Source: Kutzneria kofuensis (lineage in GTDB: Bacteria; Actinomycetota; Actinomycetes; Mycobacteriales; Pseudonocardiaceae). Taken from it: 64,000 nucleotides of DNA. The notes under the pieces are model-generated. The model had not been told where the DNA came from. It searched no databases and was given only the letters and a program-made list of their open reading frames with translations. The position numbers and the translations under genes are program-made. Positions 44,885 to 52,681 of this stretch are shown here, piece after piece (position 1 is the stretch's first letter; each line of letters opens with the position of its first letter). The DNA lies in contig NZ_JACHIR010000001.1 of assembly GCF_014203355.1 (NCBI RefSeq), forward strand, positions 3,970,038-4,034,037. Direction: 5' to 3'.

Positions 44885-44941
44885 TGAACGCCGGGCGCGT
44901 GTGGTGAATCGCGGCCGGGCGGTCGCGGACGTCGAATGCGC

Positions 44942-45772
44942 CTACTGGTAGCAGTCCTGGCTGGCCAATTCCAGCCGGATGTCGGTGACCAGGTGGTTCC
45001 TGAGCGTCAGCCAGTAGTGCGCGCTCGGGTTGCCGGGCACCGGCGTCACCCACTCGTCGTGGCCGATGTGCGGCTTGGACTGGTCGGGGTACACGGCGCG
45101 GACGTCGTCCTCGGACGACCCGTCGTAGATCCCCTCGGGGGTCTCGGCGTTCGTCCGGCCGCCGATCCGGACCAGTCCGTACTTGGGCGAGAACACCAGC
45201 GAGTAGTGATACCCGGCAGCGGGGTGGCCGGCCCAGTCGTAGCCCAGGCAGCCGGCCGCGTTCTGGGGCTCGGAGTTGGCCTGGATCAGGCCGGTGGCCT
45301 CCGCCTCGTCGACGGTCATGCCCAGCCGCAGCGGGCCGACGGTGGTGGGGCCGAACGCGAGCGGATTCGCGGGCGGCTTGGCCTTGGTCGGCGTTGAGCT
45401 GGACGTCGTGGTAGTCGACGTCGCCGTGGTGTGCGTCGGCTCCTCGGTGGTGGCCGGGGGCGGCACGACGGTGGTGCGCGGCGCATCGGTGGTCGTGGTC
45501 GAGCTGGGCGGTGGCGTCGTGGTGGTGGTCAGCCCGGAACTCTCGGCGGCGGCCAGCGGCGTGCGCTGTGGAGCGTCACCGCTGACGCCGAAGGCGGTGC
45601 CGGCGACCAGCATCGTCGCCACGGACAGCATGCCGCCGCCGAAGACCACGCCGGCCCGGCGCCGACGAACGCGGCGTGCCCCGGTGACGATGACGCGGTC
45701 GGCCTCGGGCCGGACGGGCACGTCCAGGCGATCGTCGGCGAAGAGCTTGCGCAGCTCGTCGTCGAGGTCCAC
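44942..45772 (-). CDS. Membrane-anchored protein paired with the SigE-family factor
   Basis: 276 residues, ATG at 45772, 3 bp after the sigma gene stop. N-terminal cytoplasmic part (about 45 residues, acidic then RRVRRRRAG), one membrane helix about 42-62, then a Thr/Pro/Ser-rich linker (residues 75-130, typical cell-wall spacer) and a globular extracytoplasmic domain with CLGYDW, YSLVFSPKYGLVRIGG and a final Cys pair. Likely an anti-sigma-like or sensor partner of the upstream sigma factor. Not homologous to a family I can name. Confidence 0.7.
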   Translation of the reverse strand: MDLDDELRKLFADDRLDVPVRPEADRVIVTGARRVRRRRAGVVFGGGMLSVATMLVAGTAFGVSGDAPQRTPLAAAESSGLTTTTTPPPSSTTTTDAPRTTVVPPPATTEEPTHTTATSTTTTSSSTPTKAKPPANPLAFGPTTVGPLRLGMTVDEAEATGLIQANSEPQNAAGCLGYDWAGHPAAGYHYSLVFSPKYGLVRIGGRTNAETPEGIYDGSSEDDVRAVYPDQSKPHIGHDEWVTPVPGNPSAHYWLTLRNHLVTDIRLELASQDCYQ

Positions 45773-45775
45773 CGG

Positions 45776-46339
45776 TCACCTCCCCTCCAGGCTCGATCGC
45801 AGCGTGACCAGCGCCTTGCTCGCCTGGCTCTTCACCGTCCCCTTGCTGATGCCGAGCGTCTCGGCGATCTCCGCCTCGGACAGCCCCTCGTAGTAACGCA
45901 ACACGATGACGGCTCGTTGCCGCGGCGGCAACCCTCGCAGAGCCTGCCACAGCGGCTCGTTGTCCAGCCGGTCGAACTGCTCGAACGCGTTGTCGGGCAG
46001 CTCGGCGACCAGGCTTTCGCGGCGGGTCCGCCGCCAGAGGCTGACGTGCGCGTTGGCCATCGCCTTGCGCACGTAGGCCAGCGGCTCGTCACAGAAGGCC
46101 CGGCGCCCCAGCCACCGCGAGCCCACCTTCTCCAGCACGGTCTGCACGAGATCGGCCGCGTCGTGCGGATTTCCGGTCAGCGCGTGGCCGTATCTGAGCA
46201 GGCCGGGCAACGCGATCCGAACGAACTCGGCGAAGTCGGTGTCGGCCGCGGTGGCGGTTGCCCGCACCTCCCGCTGCGCCGGCACGACCGTCCATGTGCC
46301 GCTGCTCTCCGCCCCCACAACACTGAGTGGTGCGCCCAC
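45776..46339 (-). CDS. SigE-family ECF sigma factor
   Basis: 187 residues from GTG at 46339 with GGGGAGGGG upstream. Region 2: FAEFVRIALPGLLRYGHALT and DAADLVQTVLEKV; region 4: LPPRQRAVIVLRYYEGLSEA, EIAETLGISKGTVKSQASKAL. This is the SigE-type (SigE70) ECF class of actinomycetes. It is the first gene of a two-gene operon with the membrane protein that follows by 3 bp. It would recognise its own promoter; I cannot identify a consensus. Confidence 0.88.
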   Translation of the reverse strand: MGAPLSVVGAESSGTWTVVPAQREVRATATAADTDFAEFVRIALPGLLRYGHALTGNPHDAADLVQTVLEKVGSRWLGRRAFCDEPLAYVRKAMANAHVSLWRRTRRESLVAELPDNAFEQFDRLDNEPLWQALRGLPPRQRAVIVLRYYEGLSEAEIAETLGISKGTVKSQASKALVTLRSSLEGR

Positions 46340-46412
46340 TTCGTGATCCCCTCCCCTGTGACCAACTGTTAGAAGGTCGCGTGGGAGGGGCGGAGGTTGC
46401 GGCGTTGAAAGG

Positions 46413-46766
46413 TTACAATTCAGCCAACTCCTTGGGCAGGCGGAAACCGCCTTCCGCCGTTCGAGGGAACTCCATCGCGGCCACCACGGCGCCGACGTTG
46501 ACCGGTCCGTACACGTGGGGGAACCAGATGCCGGCGGGGTGCGGGGGCACGCCGGCCTCCCAGCGCACCGGGGCGTCCAGTGCCGCCGGGTCGATGACCA
46601 GCAGCAGCAGGTCGTCCCGGCCGGCGAACACCGCCTCGGCCGGCAGGTGCACGGTGCCGAAGTCGGAGCAGTGCACGAAGCCGACCTCGTCCAGCGAGGC
46701 GGGCACCAGCGCGCCCTCCTGCTCGGCCGCCTCCCACTCGTCCCGCGAGCAGATGTGCAAGATCAC
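46413..46766 (-). CDS. DUF952 family protein
   Basis: 117 residues from ATG at 46766. Starts MILHICSRDEWEAAEQEG, followed by DEVGFVHCSDFGTVHLPAEA, the pattern of DUF952 (a small beta-rich protein family related to RNase-like or ADP-ribosylation folds, of unknown function). The gene overlaps no other; the divergent gap to 46840 holds three DnaA boxes. Nothing further can be assigned. Confidence 0.82.
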   Translation of the reverse strand: MILHICSRDEWEAAEQEGALVPASLDEVGFVHCSDFGTVHLPAEAVFAGRDDLLLLVIDPAALDAPVRWEAGVPPHPAGIWFPHVYGPVNVGAVVAAMEFPRTAEGGFRLPKELAEL

Positions 46767-46769
46767 GAG

Positions 46770-46833
46770 TTATCCACATCCTCCTGTGGACAGCCGTTAT
46801 CCGCTGTGGACAACCGGCCGTCGCTGTGGGCAA
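46770..46833. promoter_or_regulatory. Second cluster of DnaA boxes
   Basis: TTATCCACA at 46770-46778 (plus), TGTGGACAG at 46785-46793 (minus CTGTCCACA) and TGTGGACAA at 46805-46813 (minus TTGTCCACA), with TGTGGGCAA at 46825-46833 as a weak fourth. They lie in the 73-bp gap between two minus-strand genes. About 2.5 kb separates this from the cluster at 44066. Confidence 0.65.
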
Positions 46834-46839
46834 AGGCTT

Positions 46840-47796
46840 TCAGCGCAGCGTGACCTGGCGTCCCCGCAAGCCGTCGAGTGCCCGCCGCTCGGCGTCGGTC
46901 AGCTGGCTGTCCACAGCCAGCGCCGCGTCGAGCCGGCTGCCGAGCGCCTCCGCGCCGGGCTCCCACTCGCGCACGTGCAGCTCTGAGTCGAGGTCCCAGA
47001 CCGGCACCAGCAGGCCGTGCGCACGGAACGAGCCGGCGTACCGGGAACCCTCGCCGAGGTGCAGCTCGTCGCGGGCGGCCAGCCGGGCCATCGCCTTGAG
47101 CAGCTGCTCCTCCGGCTCCGGCCGCACCCAGCGCAGGTGCGCCTTGTCGCCGGCGTCCACCCAGTACGCGGCGTTGAGGCCGGCGCCGGCGAGCCGGGCG
47201 CTGGGCATGATCGCGGCGTTGGCCCGCTCCAGGGAGAGCGCGACGTCGCCGGTCGGCTGCGTGTCCTCCGGCAGCCACCAGGCGAAGTCCTCGTGCAGCG
47301 TCGGCAGCAACGGCTCGTCGACCTTGAGCACGTCCTGGAGCCGGCCCGGCTCGGAGCCGTCGTCGACGCCGACGACCGGCAGCGCGTCGCCCGGCTCGGC
47401 GGTCAGCACCCAGCGGATCGCCCGGGCCAGGTCGCGGGACAGGTCGCCGGAGCGGGTCTGCACCTGGAGCCCGACGAACGCCGTGCCGTCGGCGCGGACC
47501 AGCGCGGCCGCGGCCATCGGCAGCACGGTGGCTAGCGTGACGCTGCGGTCGTGCGGCTCGGCCAACGTGAGCGGCGCCGTCGCCGACGGCACGAACTCAC
47601 GCAGCGCGATCAGCTCCGGCTCCGCGGCCAGCCCCTCGAAGGGCCGCGCCACCATGACGTCCGCCGGCCCGCCCGCCATACCGTGGCACGCCTTGTACCG
47701 CTTGCCCGAGCCACACGGACATGCCTGCCGCGGGTTGATCCCGTCGGCCGTGGCCGTTGTCCTCGCCGCGCGCTTGACAGCCGTCCGCCTGGACAC
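46840..47796 (-). CDS. SEC-C (DUF5926-type) protein
   Basis: 318 residues from GTG at 47796 with GAGGAGG upstream. The SEC-C zinc motif NPRQACPCGSGKRYKACHG near residue 22 is intact; it binds zinc and often nucleic acid or the ribosome. The remaining region has no enzymatic signature: it contains LPTLHEDFAWWLPED, LSLERANAAIMP and LARAIRWVLTAEPGD. The architecture matches DUF5926 proteins. Function unknown. Neighbour gene is a glycerophosphodiesterase, separated by 26 bp. Confidence 0.78.
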   Translation of the reverse strand: MSRRTAVKRAARTTATADGINPRQACPCGSGKRYKACHGMAGGPADVMVARPFEGLAAEPELIALREFVPSATAPLTLAEPHDRSVTLATVLPMAAAALVRADGTAFVGLQVQTRSGDLSRDLARAIRWVLTAEPGDALPVVGVDDGSEPGRLQDVLKVDEPLLPTLHEDFAWWLPEDTQPTGDVALSLERANAAIMPSARLAGAGLNAAYWVDAGDKAHLRWVRPEPEEQLLKAMARLAARDELHLGEGSRYAGSFRAHGLLVPVWDLDSELHVREWEPGAEALGSRLDAALAVDSQLTDAERRALDGLRGRQVTLR

Positions 47797-47822
47797 GGTT
47801 CCTCCTCGCAGTGGGGCCCGGG

Positions 47823-48674
47823 TCACTCCCCGGGTAGGGACTGGGCGACCGTAGCCGACGGCCCGGACTCCAGGTGGCGACGGGTGTGCGCGGGGGCGTT
47901 GGTGGCGAGGTAGCGCACGCCGGCACGCCGGCACAGGTCGATGTCGGCGGGCTCGTCGACCGTCCAGCAGTAGGTGTCGTGGCCCTGCTCGGCGCAGCGG
48001 GCGACGTAGTCCGGGTCCTCACGCAGCAGATGTACGCCCGGACCGGTGATGTCGGCCCAGTCAGGCAGCGCCCCGCCGCGCAGGCCGGGCTGGAACCGGT
48101 CGAGCAGCAGCACGGTCGGCAGCTTCGGCGCCTGCTGGCGGACGCGGCGGACCGCCATGCGGGAGAAGGACATCACGACCACGCGCGACTCCTCCTTGCT
48201 GACCGGCGTGCTCAGGCCGTGCCGGCGGAGCTGGGCGACCAGCTTCGCCTCGACCAACCCCGTGTAGCGAACCGGGTGCTTGGTCTCGATGAACAGCTTC
48301 ACGTGCTTCGGGCTGTCCTTGAGCAGGCCGAGCAGGTCGTCGAGGGTGAGCAGGCCGCGCTCACGGAGGTCCGCGGAGGGCTGGCCGATCGGCTCGTGCA
48401 TCAGGTCGTCGGCGGATTCCGGCAGTTCGTGGTGCCACTGGCCGAAGTCCAGCTCGGCCAGCTTGGCCAGGGTGAGCGTGCTGACCACGCCGCGGCCCGT
48501 CGACGTGCGGTTGACCGTGCGGTCGTGCACGCACACCAGGTGGCCGTCCCTGGTCAGGCGGATGTCGCACTCGAGGCCGTCCGCGCCCTGCTGGAGGGCG
48601 AGTTCGTAGGCCGCCCGGGTGTGTTCGGCGCGGTGCTCGGAGGCGCCGCGGTGCGCGACGATCTCGGGTCTCAC
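47823..48674 (-). CDS. Glycerophosphodiester phosphodiesterase
   Basis: 283 residues from GTG at 48674, divergent from the P450 gene. The GDPD TIM barrel is marked by IVAHRGASEHRAEHT at the start, GADGLECDIRLTRDGHLV and CVHDRTVNRTS near residues 40-60 (metal ligands Glu, Asp, His) and VKLFIETKHPVRY near residue 135. It hydrolyses glycerophosphodiesters to glycerol 3-phosphate. The usual PENT loop reads AEHT here. Resembles GlpQ1 of mycobacteria (Rv3842c). Confidence 0.9.
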   Translation of the reverse strand: MRPEIVAHRGASEHRAEHTRAAYELALQQGADGLECDIRLTRDGHLVCVHDRTVNRTSTGRGVVSTLTLAKLAELDFGQWHHELPESADDLMHEPIGQPSADLRERGLLTLDDLLGLLKDSPKHVKLFIETKHPVRYTGLVEAKLVAQLRRHGLSTPVSKEESRVVVMSFSRMAVRRVRQQAPKLPTVLLLDRFQPGLRGGALPDWADITGPGVHLLREDPDYVARCAEQGHDTYCWTVDEPADIDLCRRAGVRYLATNAPAHTRRHLESGPSATVAQSLPGE

Positions 48675-48761
48675 GGCCGCATCATGCGGCAATCGAGTGA
48701 ACGCCGGGTGACCGGGTCCACGCTGGACCACGGACGGGTGAGCGAATTACCGTCGGTCACC

Positions 48762-49955
48762 ATGACGACGTTCGACCCGAAGGACCCGGCGTTCATCGCG
48801 GATCCCTACCCCGTGTTCGCGCAGATGCGGGCCGAGGGCGAGGTGCACCGGCACGCCGACTTCGGGCTGCCGGTCACGCTCTCGCATGCGGCGTCCGCCG
48901 CCGTGCTGCGGCACCGGGGCCTCGGCCGGATCTGGTCGGACGCCAAGCCGGTGGACGCCTTCGCCGCGTTCAACCTGCTGCACCGCAACTCGCTGCTGGA
49001 GAACGAACCGCCGACGCACACCCGGCTGCGGCGCTTGGTGTCCGGCGCTTTCGGCCGTGGCCACATCGAGCGGCTGCGGCCGTGGATCGGCGAGCTGGCC
49101 GGCCGTCTCGTGGACGACGTCGTCGCGCACATCGATGCCGACGGCGACGCCGACCTGCTCGAACTGGTCGCCGCGCCGCTGCCCGTCGAGGTGATCGCCG
49201 AGCTGCTCGGCGTGCCGACCGAGGACCGGGCGCTGCTGCAGCCGTGGTCGAACACGATCGTCAAGATGTACGAGTTCGGGCTGCCCGAGGAGCAGCGGGC
49301 ACGGGCCGAGCAGGCCGCCGCCGAGTTCGTCGGCTACCTGCGTGAGCTGATCGCCTTGCGGCGCAAGAACCCCGGCAGCGATCTCGTCAGCGATCTCGTC
49401 GCCGAGACCGACGCCGACGGCGGCAAGCTGACCGAGGACGAGTTGGTCGCCACCGCCGTGCTGCTGCTGATGGCCGGGCACGAGGCGACCGTCAACGTGA
49501 TCGGCAACGGCGTGCTCGCGCTGATGCGGCACCGCGACCAGTGGCAGCGGCTCGTCGACGACCCCGGCCTGCTCGCCACTGCCGTCGAGGAGCTGATCCG
49601 CTTCGACTCGCCGCTGCAGCTGTTCGAGCGAACCGCCACCACCGAGGTCGAGATAGCCGGTGTCACCCTGCGCCCCGGCGACAAGATCGCCGCCCTGCTC
49701 GGCGCCGCCGCACGGGATCCACTCGTGTTCGCCCAGCCGGACGTGCTGGACATCGGCCGCTCGCCCAACCCCCACCTCGGCTTCGGCGCCGGCATCCACT
49801 ACTGCGTCGGCGCGCCGCTGGCCCGCATCGAGGTGTCGGCGACGCTTCAGGCACTGGCCCAGCGGCTGCCCAAGCTGGAACTCGCCGCCGAACCCGTGCG
49901 GCGGGCCGAGTTCGTCATCCGAGGGCTCAGCTCACTGCGCCTGACCAGCAATTAG
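48762..49955 (+). CDS. Cytochrome P450
   Basis: 397 residues from ATG at 48762 (GTG at 48738 also in frame). Diagnostic parts: I-helix oxygen-binding LLMAGHEATVNVI near residue 245, ExxR in VEELIRFDSPLQL, and the haem loop FGAGIHYCVGAPLARIE near residue 345 with the Cys ligand. This is a bacterial class I P450 needing ferredoxin, which is not encoded beside it. Substrate unknown. It is divergent from the glycerophosphodiesterase gene and overlaps the convergent DUF4328 gene by 4 bp. Confidence 0.92.
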   Translation: MTTFDPKDPAFIADPYPVFAQMRAEGEVHRHADFGLPVTLSHAASAAVLRHRGLGRIWSDAKPVDAFAAFNLLHRNSLLENEPPTHTRLRRLVSGAFGRGHIERLRPWIGELAGRLVDDVVAHIDADGDADLLELVAAPLPVEVIAELLGVPTEDRALLQPWSNTIVKMYEFGLPEEQRARAEQAAAEFVGYLRELIALRRKNPGSDLVSDLVAETDADGGKLTEDELVATAVLLLMAGHEATVNVIGNGVLALMRHRDQWQRLVDDPGLLATAVEELIRFDSPLQLFERTATTEVEIAGVTLRPGDKIAALLGAAARDPLVFAQPDVLDIGRSPNPHLGFGAGIHYCVGAPLARIEVSATLQALAQRLPKLELAAEPVRRAEFVIRGLSSLRLTSN

Positions 49956-50845
49956 CGCGGTGAGGCCACGGTGCGCACGGCGCGCAGGGGTGGTTCGGGG
50001 GCGTCGGCGACCTTGACCACGCGGAGTCGGTGCACGGTCGCCGGGTCGACGGGTTCGAGCAGCTGGGTGACGCGGCTGACGAACAGGGCGCCGGAGCCGG
50101 CGACGAAGGCGGCCACGAGGTCGGCGAGCAGGTGGAGTTCGACGCCGTTGGCGAGGGCCTGGACGCTGGTGCCGAAGATCGTCACGAGCCAGACGACGGC
50201 GAACAGGAGCTCGCCGGCGACCCAGGCGATCCACCAGAGCAGCAGCAGACGGGAGGGGCTGGGGCGCTGGTCGACGGGCTTGCGGGCGGCGGCGTGTTCG
50301 AGCTCGGCGAGGACGGAGCCGGCGACGGCCAGGTTCAGGCCGGGCACGAGCAGGCCGATGAGCACGTCCCGGACGGAGCGGGCGGGCCGCTGGCCGGAGA
50401 CGACGGAGGCGACGTCGCGGGCACGGAGCACCCAGAGGACGGCGAGCACGAGGGAAGCCAGGGCGGCGAGCCCGGAGACGACGCCGGCGGTGACGACGAG
50501 GGCGTCGGAGAAGGCGACGACGGTACGGGACAGGGCGCCGCTGCGGCTGAGGATGAGCAGCACGTACCGCCACCCCTCACCGACGACGGCGACGCCGAGC
50601 GCGGCGGTGGTGACCCAGAGGGTGGCGACGAGGTTCCGGGCCAGCATCCGCAGCTGGTCGAGGGGCTTGGGCTTGGCCTTACGCCCCAACGAGACCGGCC
50701 AACGCCAGCTGAGCTGTGGAAATCCCCACCGGGGCGGCACGGGGTAGGACGGCGGCCCGGTGTACGGCAGCGGCCGCCGGGGCACGGACCGGGACGCGCC
50801 GGGCTGCGGTGGCGGGGTCGCCACCCACTGCCACCGCCCGGCCAT
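49952..50845 (-). CDS. DUF4328 family membrane protein
   Basis: 297 residues from ATG at 50845. A proline-rich basic N-terminus (to about 60) precedes hydrophobic segments at about 85-110, 130-160, 170-185 and 210-245, the DUF4328 layout, followed by a short charged tail. No catalytic residues known. It follows the rhodanese gene by 2 bp, so it may be co-transcribed with it. Function unknown. Confidence 0.78.
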   Translation of the reverse strand: MAGRWQWVATPPPQPGASRSVPRRPLPYTGPPSYPVPPRWGFPQLSWRWPVSLGRKAKPKPLDQLRMLARNLVATLWVTTAALGVAVVGEGWRYVLLILSRSGALSRTVVAFSDALVVTAGVVSGLAALASLVLAVLWVLRARDVASVVSGQRPARSVRDVLIGLLVPGLNLAVAGSVLAELEHAAARKPVDQRPSPSRLLLLWWIAWVAGELLFAVVWLVTIFGTSVQALANGVELHLLADLVAAFVAGSGALFVSRVTQLLEPVDPATVHRLRVVKVADAPEPPLRAVRTVASPR

Positions 50846-50847
50846 CG

Positions 50848-51183
50848 TCAGATCACCTCGGGAACGACGCCCTCGGCGGCGACCAGCGGCAGCCCCTGCT
50901 GGTGCCACACCTGCATGCCGCCGGCGACGTTGACGGCGTCCCAGCCGCTCTGGTTGAGGTACATGGTGGCCCGAGCGGACCGGCCGCCCATGCGGCAGAC
51001 CACGTACACCTCACCGCTGTCCTGTGGCACCTCGCCGATGCGCTCGGCCAGCTCGCCGAGGGGGATGTGGATGGCCTGCGGGGCGTGTCCGGCCGCCCAC
51101 TCGTCGTCCTCGCGCACGTCGAGCAGCACGGCGTCGACGGGCACCTGGTCGACCGACGTGGTCGGCACCTCCTGCGGCATCAT
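50848..51183 (-). CDS. Single-domain rhodanese
   Basis: 111 residues from ATG at 51183. The rhodanese fold shows LLDVREDDEWAAGHAPQAIH at the start, and the active-site Cys in YVVCRMGGRSARA near residue 70. Single-domain rhodaneses of this kind often carry sulfur for molybdenum cofactor or tRNA, or act as redox sulfur carriers. Neighbour genes (DUF4328 and an ECF unit) do not help. The two starts further upstream share no operator that I can see. Confidence 0.88.
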   Translation of the reverse strand: MMPQEVPTTSVDQVPVDAVLLDVREDDEWAAGHAPQAIHIPLGELAERIGEVPQDSGEVYVVCRMGGRSARATMYLNQSGWDAVNVAGGMQVWHQQGLPLVAAEGVVPEVI

Positions 51184-51231
51184 GCCCCGAATGCTGCCAC
51201 GCGACGGCGTGGGACAGGCGTGAACCCCACC

Positions 51232-52131
51232 TCAGCCGAGCGCGGCGATGCGCTCCCCGACGGTGGCGAGCTGGTCCTCGGTCAGCGGCAGCGAGTGCCG
51301 GCCGGCGCCTTCCGGCACGGCGAGGGTGCCGGGTTCGGCGTTGGCGACCTGGGTCCAGTCGGTGCTGGCGAAGCCTTCGGCGGTGATCACGTACAGCCGG
51401 TGCGCGGGCGTGTACACCCGCAACGCCTGCGACGGATGCCCGGGGTCGTAGTCCAACGGGGCGTAGAGCTGCATGACGGTGCCGTCGGGCAGGGACTTGC
51501 GCCGCGGCGGGGTGCATTCGCCGCCGACGAACTGGTCGTTGTCGGCGGCCTGCGCCGGCGTGCCGCTGAAGCCGTGCACCTCGACGTAGACGCTGCCGCC
51601 GCCACCGGAGTCGACGACGTCCGCCCAGGTGCTGGCCAGCACCGCGTCGGCGGTGGGCTTGTTGGTGGTGCGGGTGATCTTCATGGTCGCTTTGGGCGAG
51701 ACCTCGTGCAGCGACGCGAGCAGCGTCTTGTTCACGCGGTCCAGGTCCACAGGGGAGTTCTGGGGAGTGCCGGGCACGCTCAGCCCGCTGGTGCAGTCCT
51801 TGCCGTCCGCCGCGGTGGCCCGTGTGGAAGGGATCACCCAGCCGGACAGCGTCGACGTGCGCGAGGCGCTCGAGGTCGACGCGACGCCGAGTTGGTTCGC
51901 CGGCAGCCCGCCGCCGGGCAGGGCGCCGCGCAGCACCGACGTCGCGACACCGACACCGGCCACGACGGCGACCACGCCGAGGGCGGCCCCGATGCGACGG
52001 GTGCGCAGCCGGCGGCGGCCGCGCCGCACGACGTCGTCCAGGGCGGTATGCACCGGTGGCGGCGTCTGGGCGGAGACCTCGGCGCGCAGCAGGGCGAGCA
52101 GTTCCTCGTCCTCGGTGTCCACGCTGCTCAC
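51232..52131 (-). CDS. Single-helix membrane protein paired with second SigE-family factor
   Basis: 299 residues, 4-bp overlap with the sigma gene stop. An acidic cytoplasmic N-terminus (EELLALLRAEVSAQ) is followed by RRGRRRLRTRR, one membrane helix (about 45-62) and a large extracytoplasmic domain with CTSGLSVPGTPQN and CTPPRRKSLPDG. The gene order equals that at 44942-46339. Probably an anti-sigma-like or sensor partner. Family not named. Confidence 0.7.
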   Translation of the reverse strand: MSSVDTEDEELLALLRAEVSAQTPPPVHTALDDVVRRGRRRLRTRRIGAALGVVAVVAGVGVATSVLRGALPGGGLPANQLGVASTSSASRTSTLSGWVIPSTRATAADGKDCTSGLSVPGTPQNSPVDLDRVNKTLLASLHEVSPKATMKITRTTNKPTADAVLASTWADVVDSGGGGSVYVEVHGFSGTPAQAADNDQFVGGECTPPRRKSLPDGTVMQLYAPLDYDPGHPSQALRVYTPAHRLYVITAEGFASTDWTQVANAEPGTLAVPEGAGRHSLPLTEDQLATVGERIAALG

Positions 52132-52637
52132 CCCGCCGCCTGCAACAAGCCGGTCACGGCACCGTACGCCTTGCGGAGGGTGGCCAGGCCACGGGAGGTC
52201 TGACTCTTGACGGTGCCGGTGGTGCAGCCCAGGGCGTCGGCGACCTCCTCGACGGATAGGTCCTCGATGAACCGCAGCACGAGCACGGCCCGCTGCCGCG
52301 CCGGCACCTCCTGCAGGGCCTTCAGCAGCGACGGCCGGTCCTCGACGCTGGAGGTGTCCTGCTCGACGACGACTTCCGGCGGCTCGGCCATCACCTGCTC
52401 ACGCCGCCGGCCCCGGCGTTTGGTGTCGAGGAACGCCCTGGTCAGCACGGTGTGCAGGTACGCGTCGGCGCTGTCGATGCGCACCTTGTTCCAGCGCCCG
52501 TACATGCTCACGAACGCGGTCTGGGCGATCTCCTCGGCCTCCAGCCAGTTGCCGCACAGCGCATGCGCCATTCGCCGTGCGCTGTCGAAGCGGCTGGTGA
52601 AGAAGTCGGCGAAGCCGTCGTCGCGGTTTGCCACCAC
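52128..52637 (-). CDS. SigE-family ECF sigma factor
   Basis: 169 residues from GTG at 52637; GTG at 52676 would add 13. Region 2 is FADFFTSRFDSARRMAHALC and EAEEIAQTAFVSMYGRWNK, region 4 VPARQRAVLVLRFIEDLSVE and GCTTGTVKSQTSRGLATL. Same class as the factor at 45776. A 7-bp hairpin lies just upstream of the start, between it and the symporter gene. First gene of a two-gene unit with the membrane protein that follows. Confidence 0.85.
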   Translation of the reverse strand: MVANRDDGFADFFTSRFDSARRMAHALCGNWLEAEEIAQTAFVSMYGRWNKVRIDSADAYLHTVLTRAFLDTKRRGRRREQVMAEPPEVVVEQDTSSVEDRPSLLKALQEVPARQRAVLVLRFIEDLSVEEVADALGCTTGTVKSQTSRGLATLRKAYGAVTGLLQAAG

Positions 52638-52642
52638 GTCTG

Positions 52643-52661
52643 GGGGGACGCTCCGTCCCCC
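52643..52661 (-). terminator. Hairpin between symporter and sigma genes
   Basis: GGGGGAC at 52643-52649 pairs exactly with GTCCCCC at 52655-52661 around a 5-base loop. It is 21 bp after the symporter stop on the minus strand and could stop that transcript before the sigma gene; no U-tract is present. Confidence 0.45.
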
Positions 52662-52681
52662 GAACGGGTTGCGCACGGGCG

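Noticed and set aside
44066-46833. Chromosomal oriC
   Set aside because: Boxes are few and no dnaA, dnaN, recF or gyr genes and no AT-rich unwinding region are nearby.
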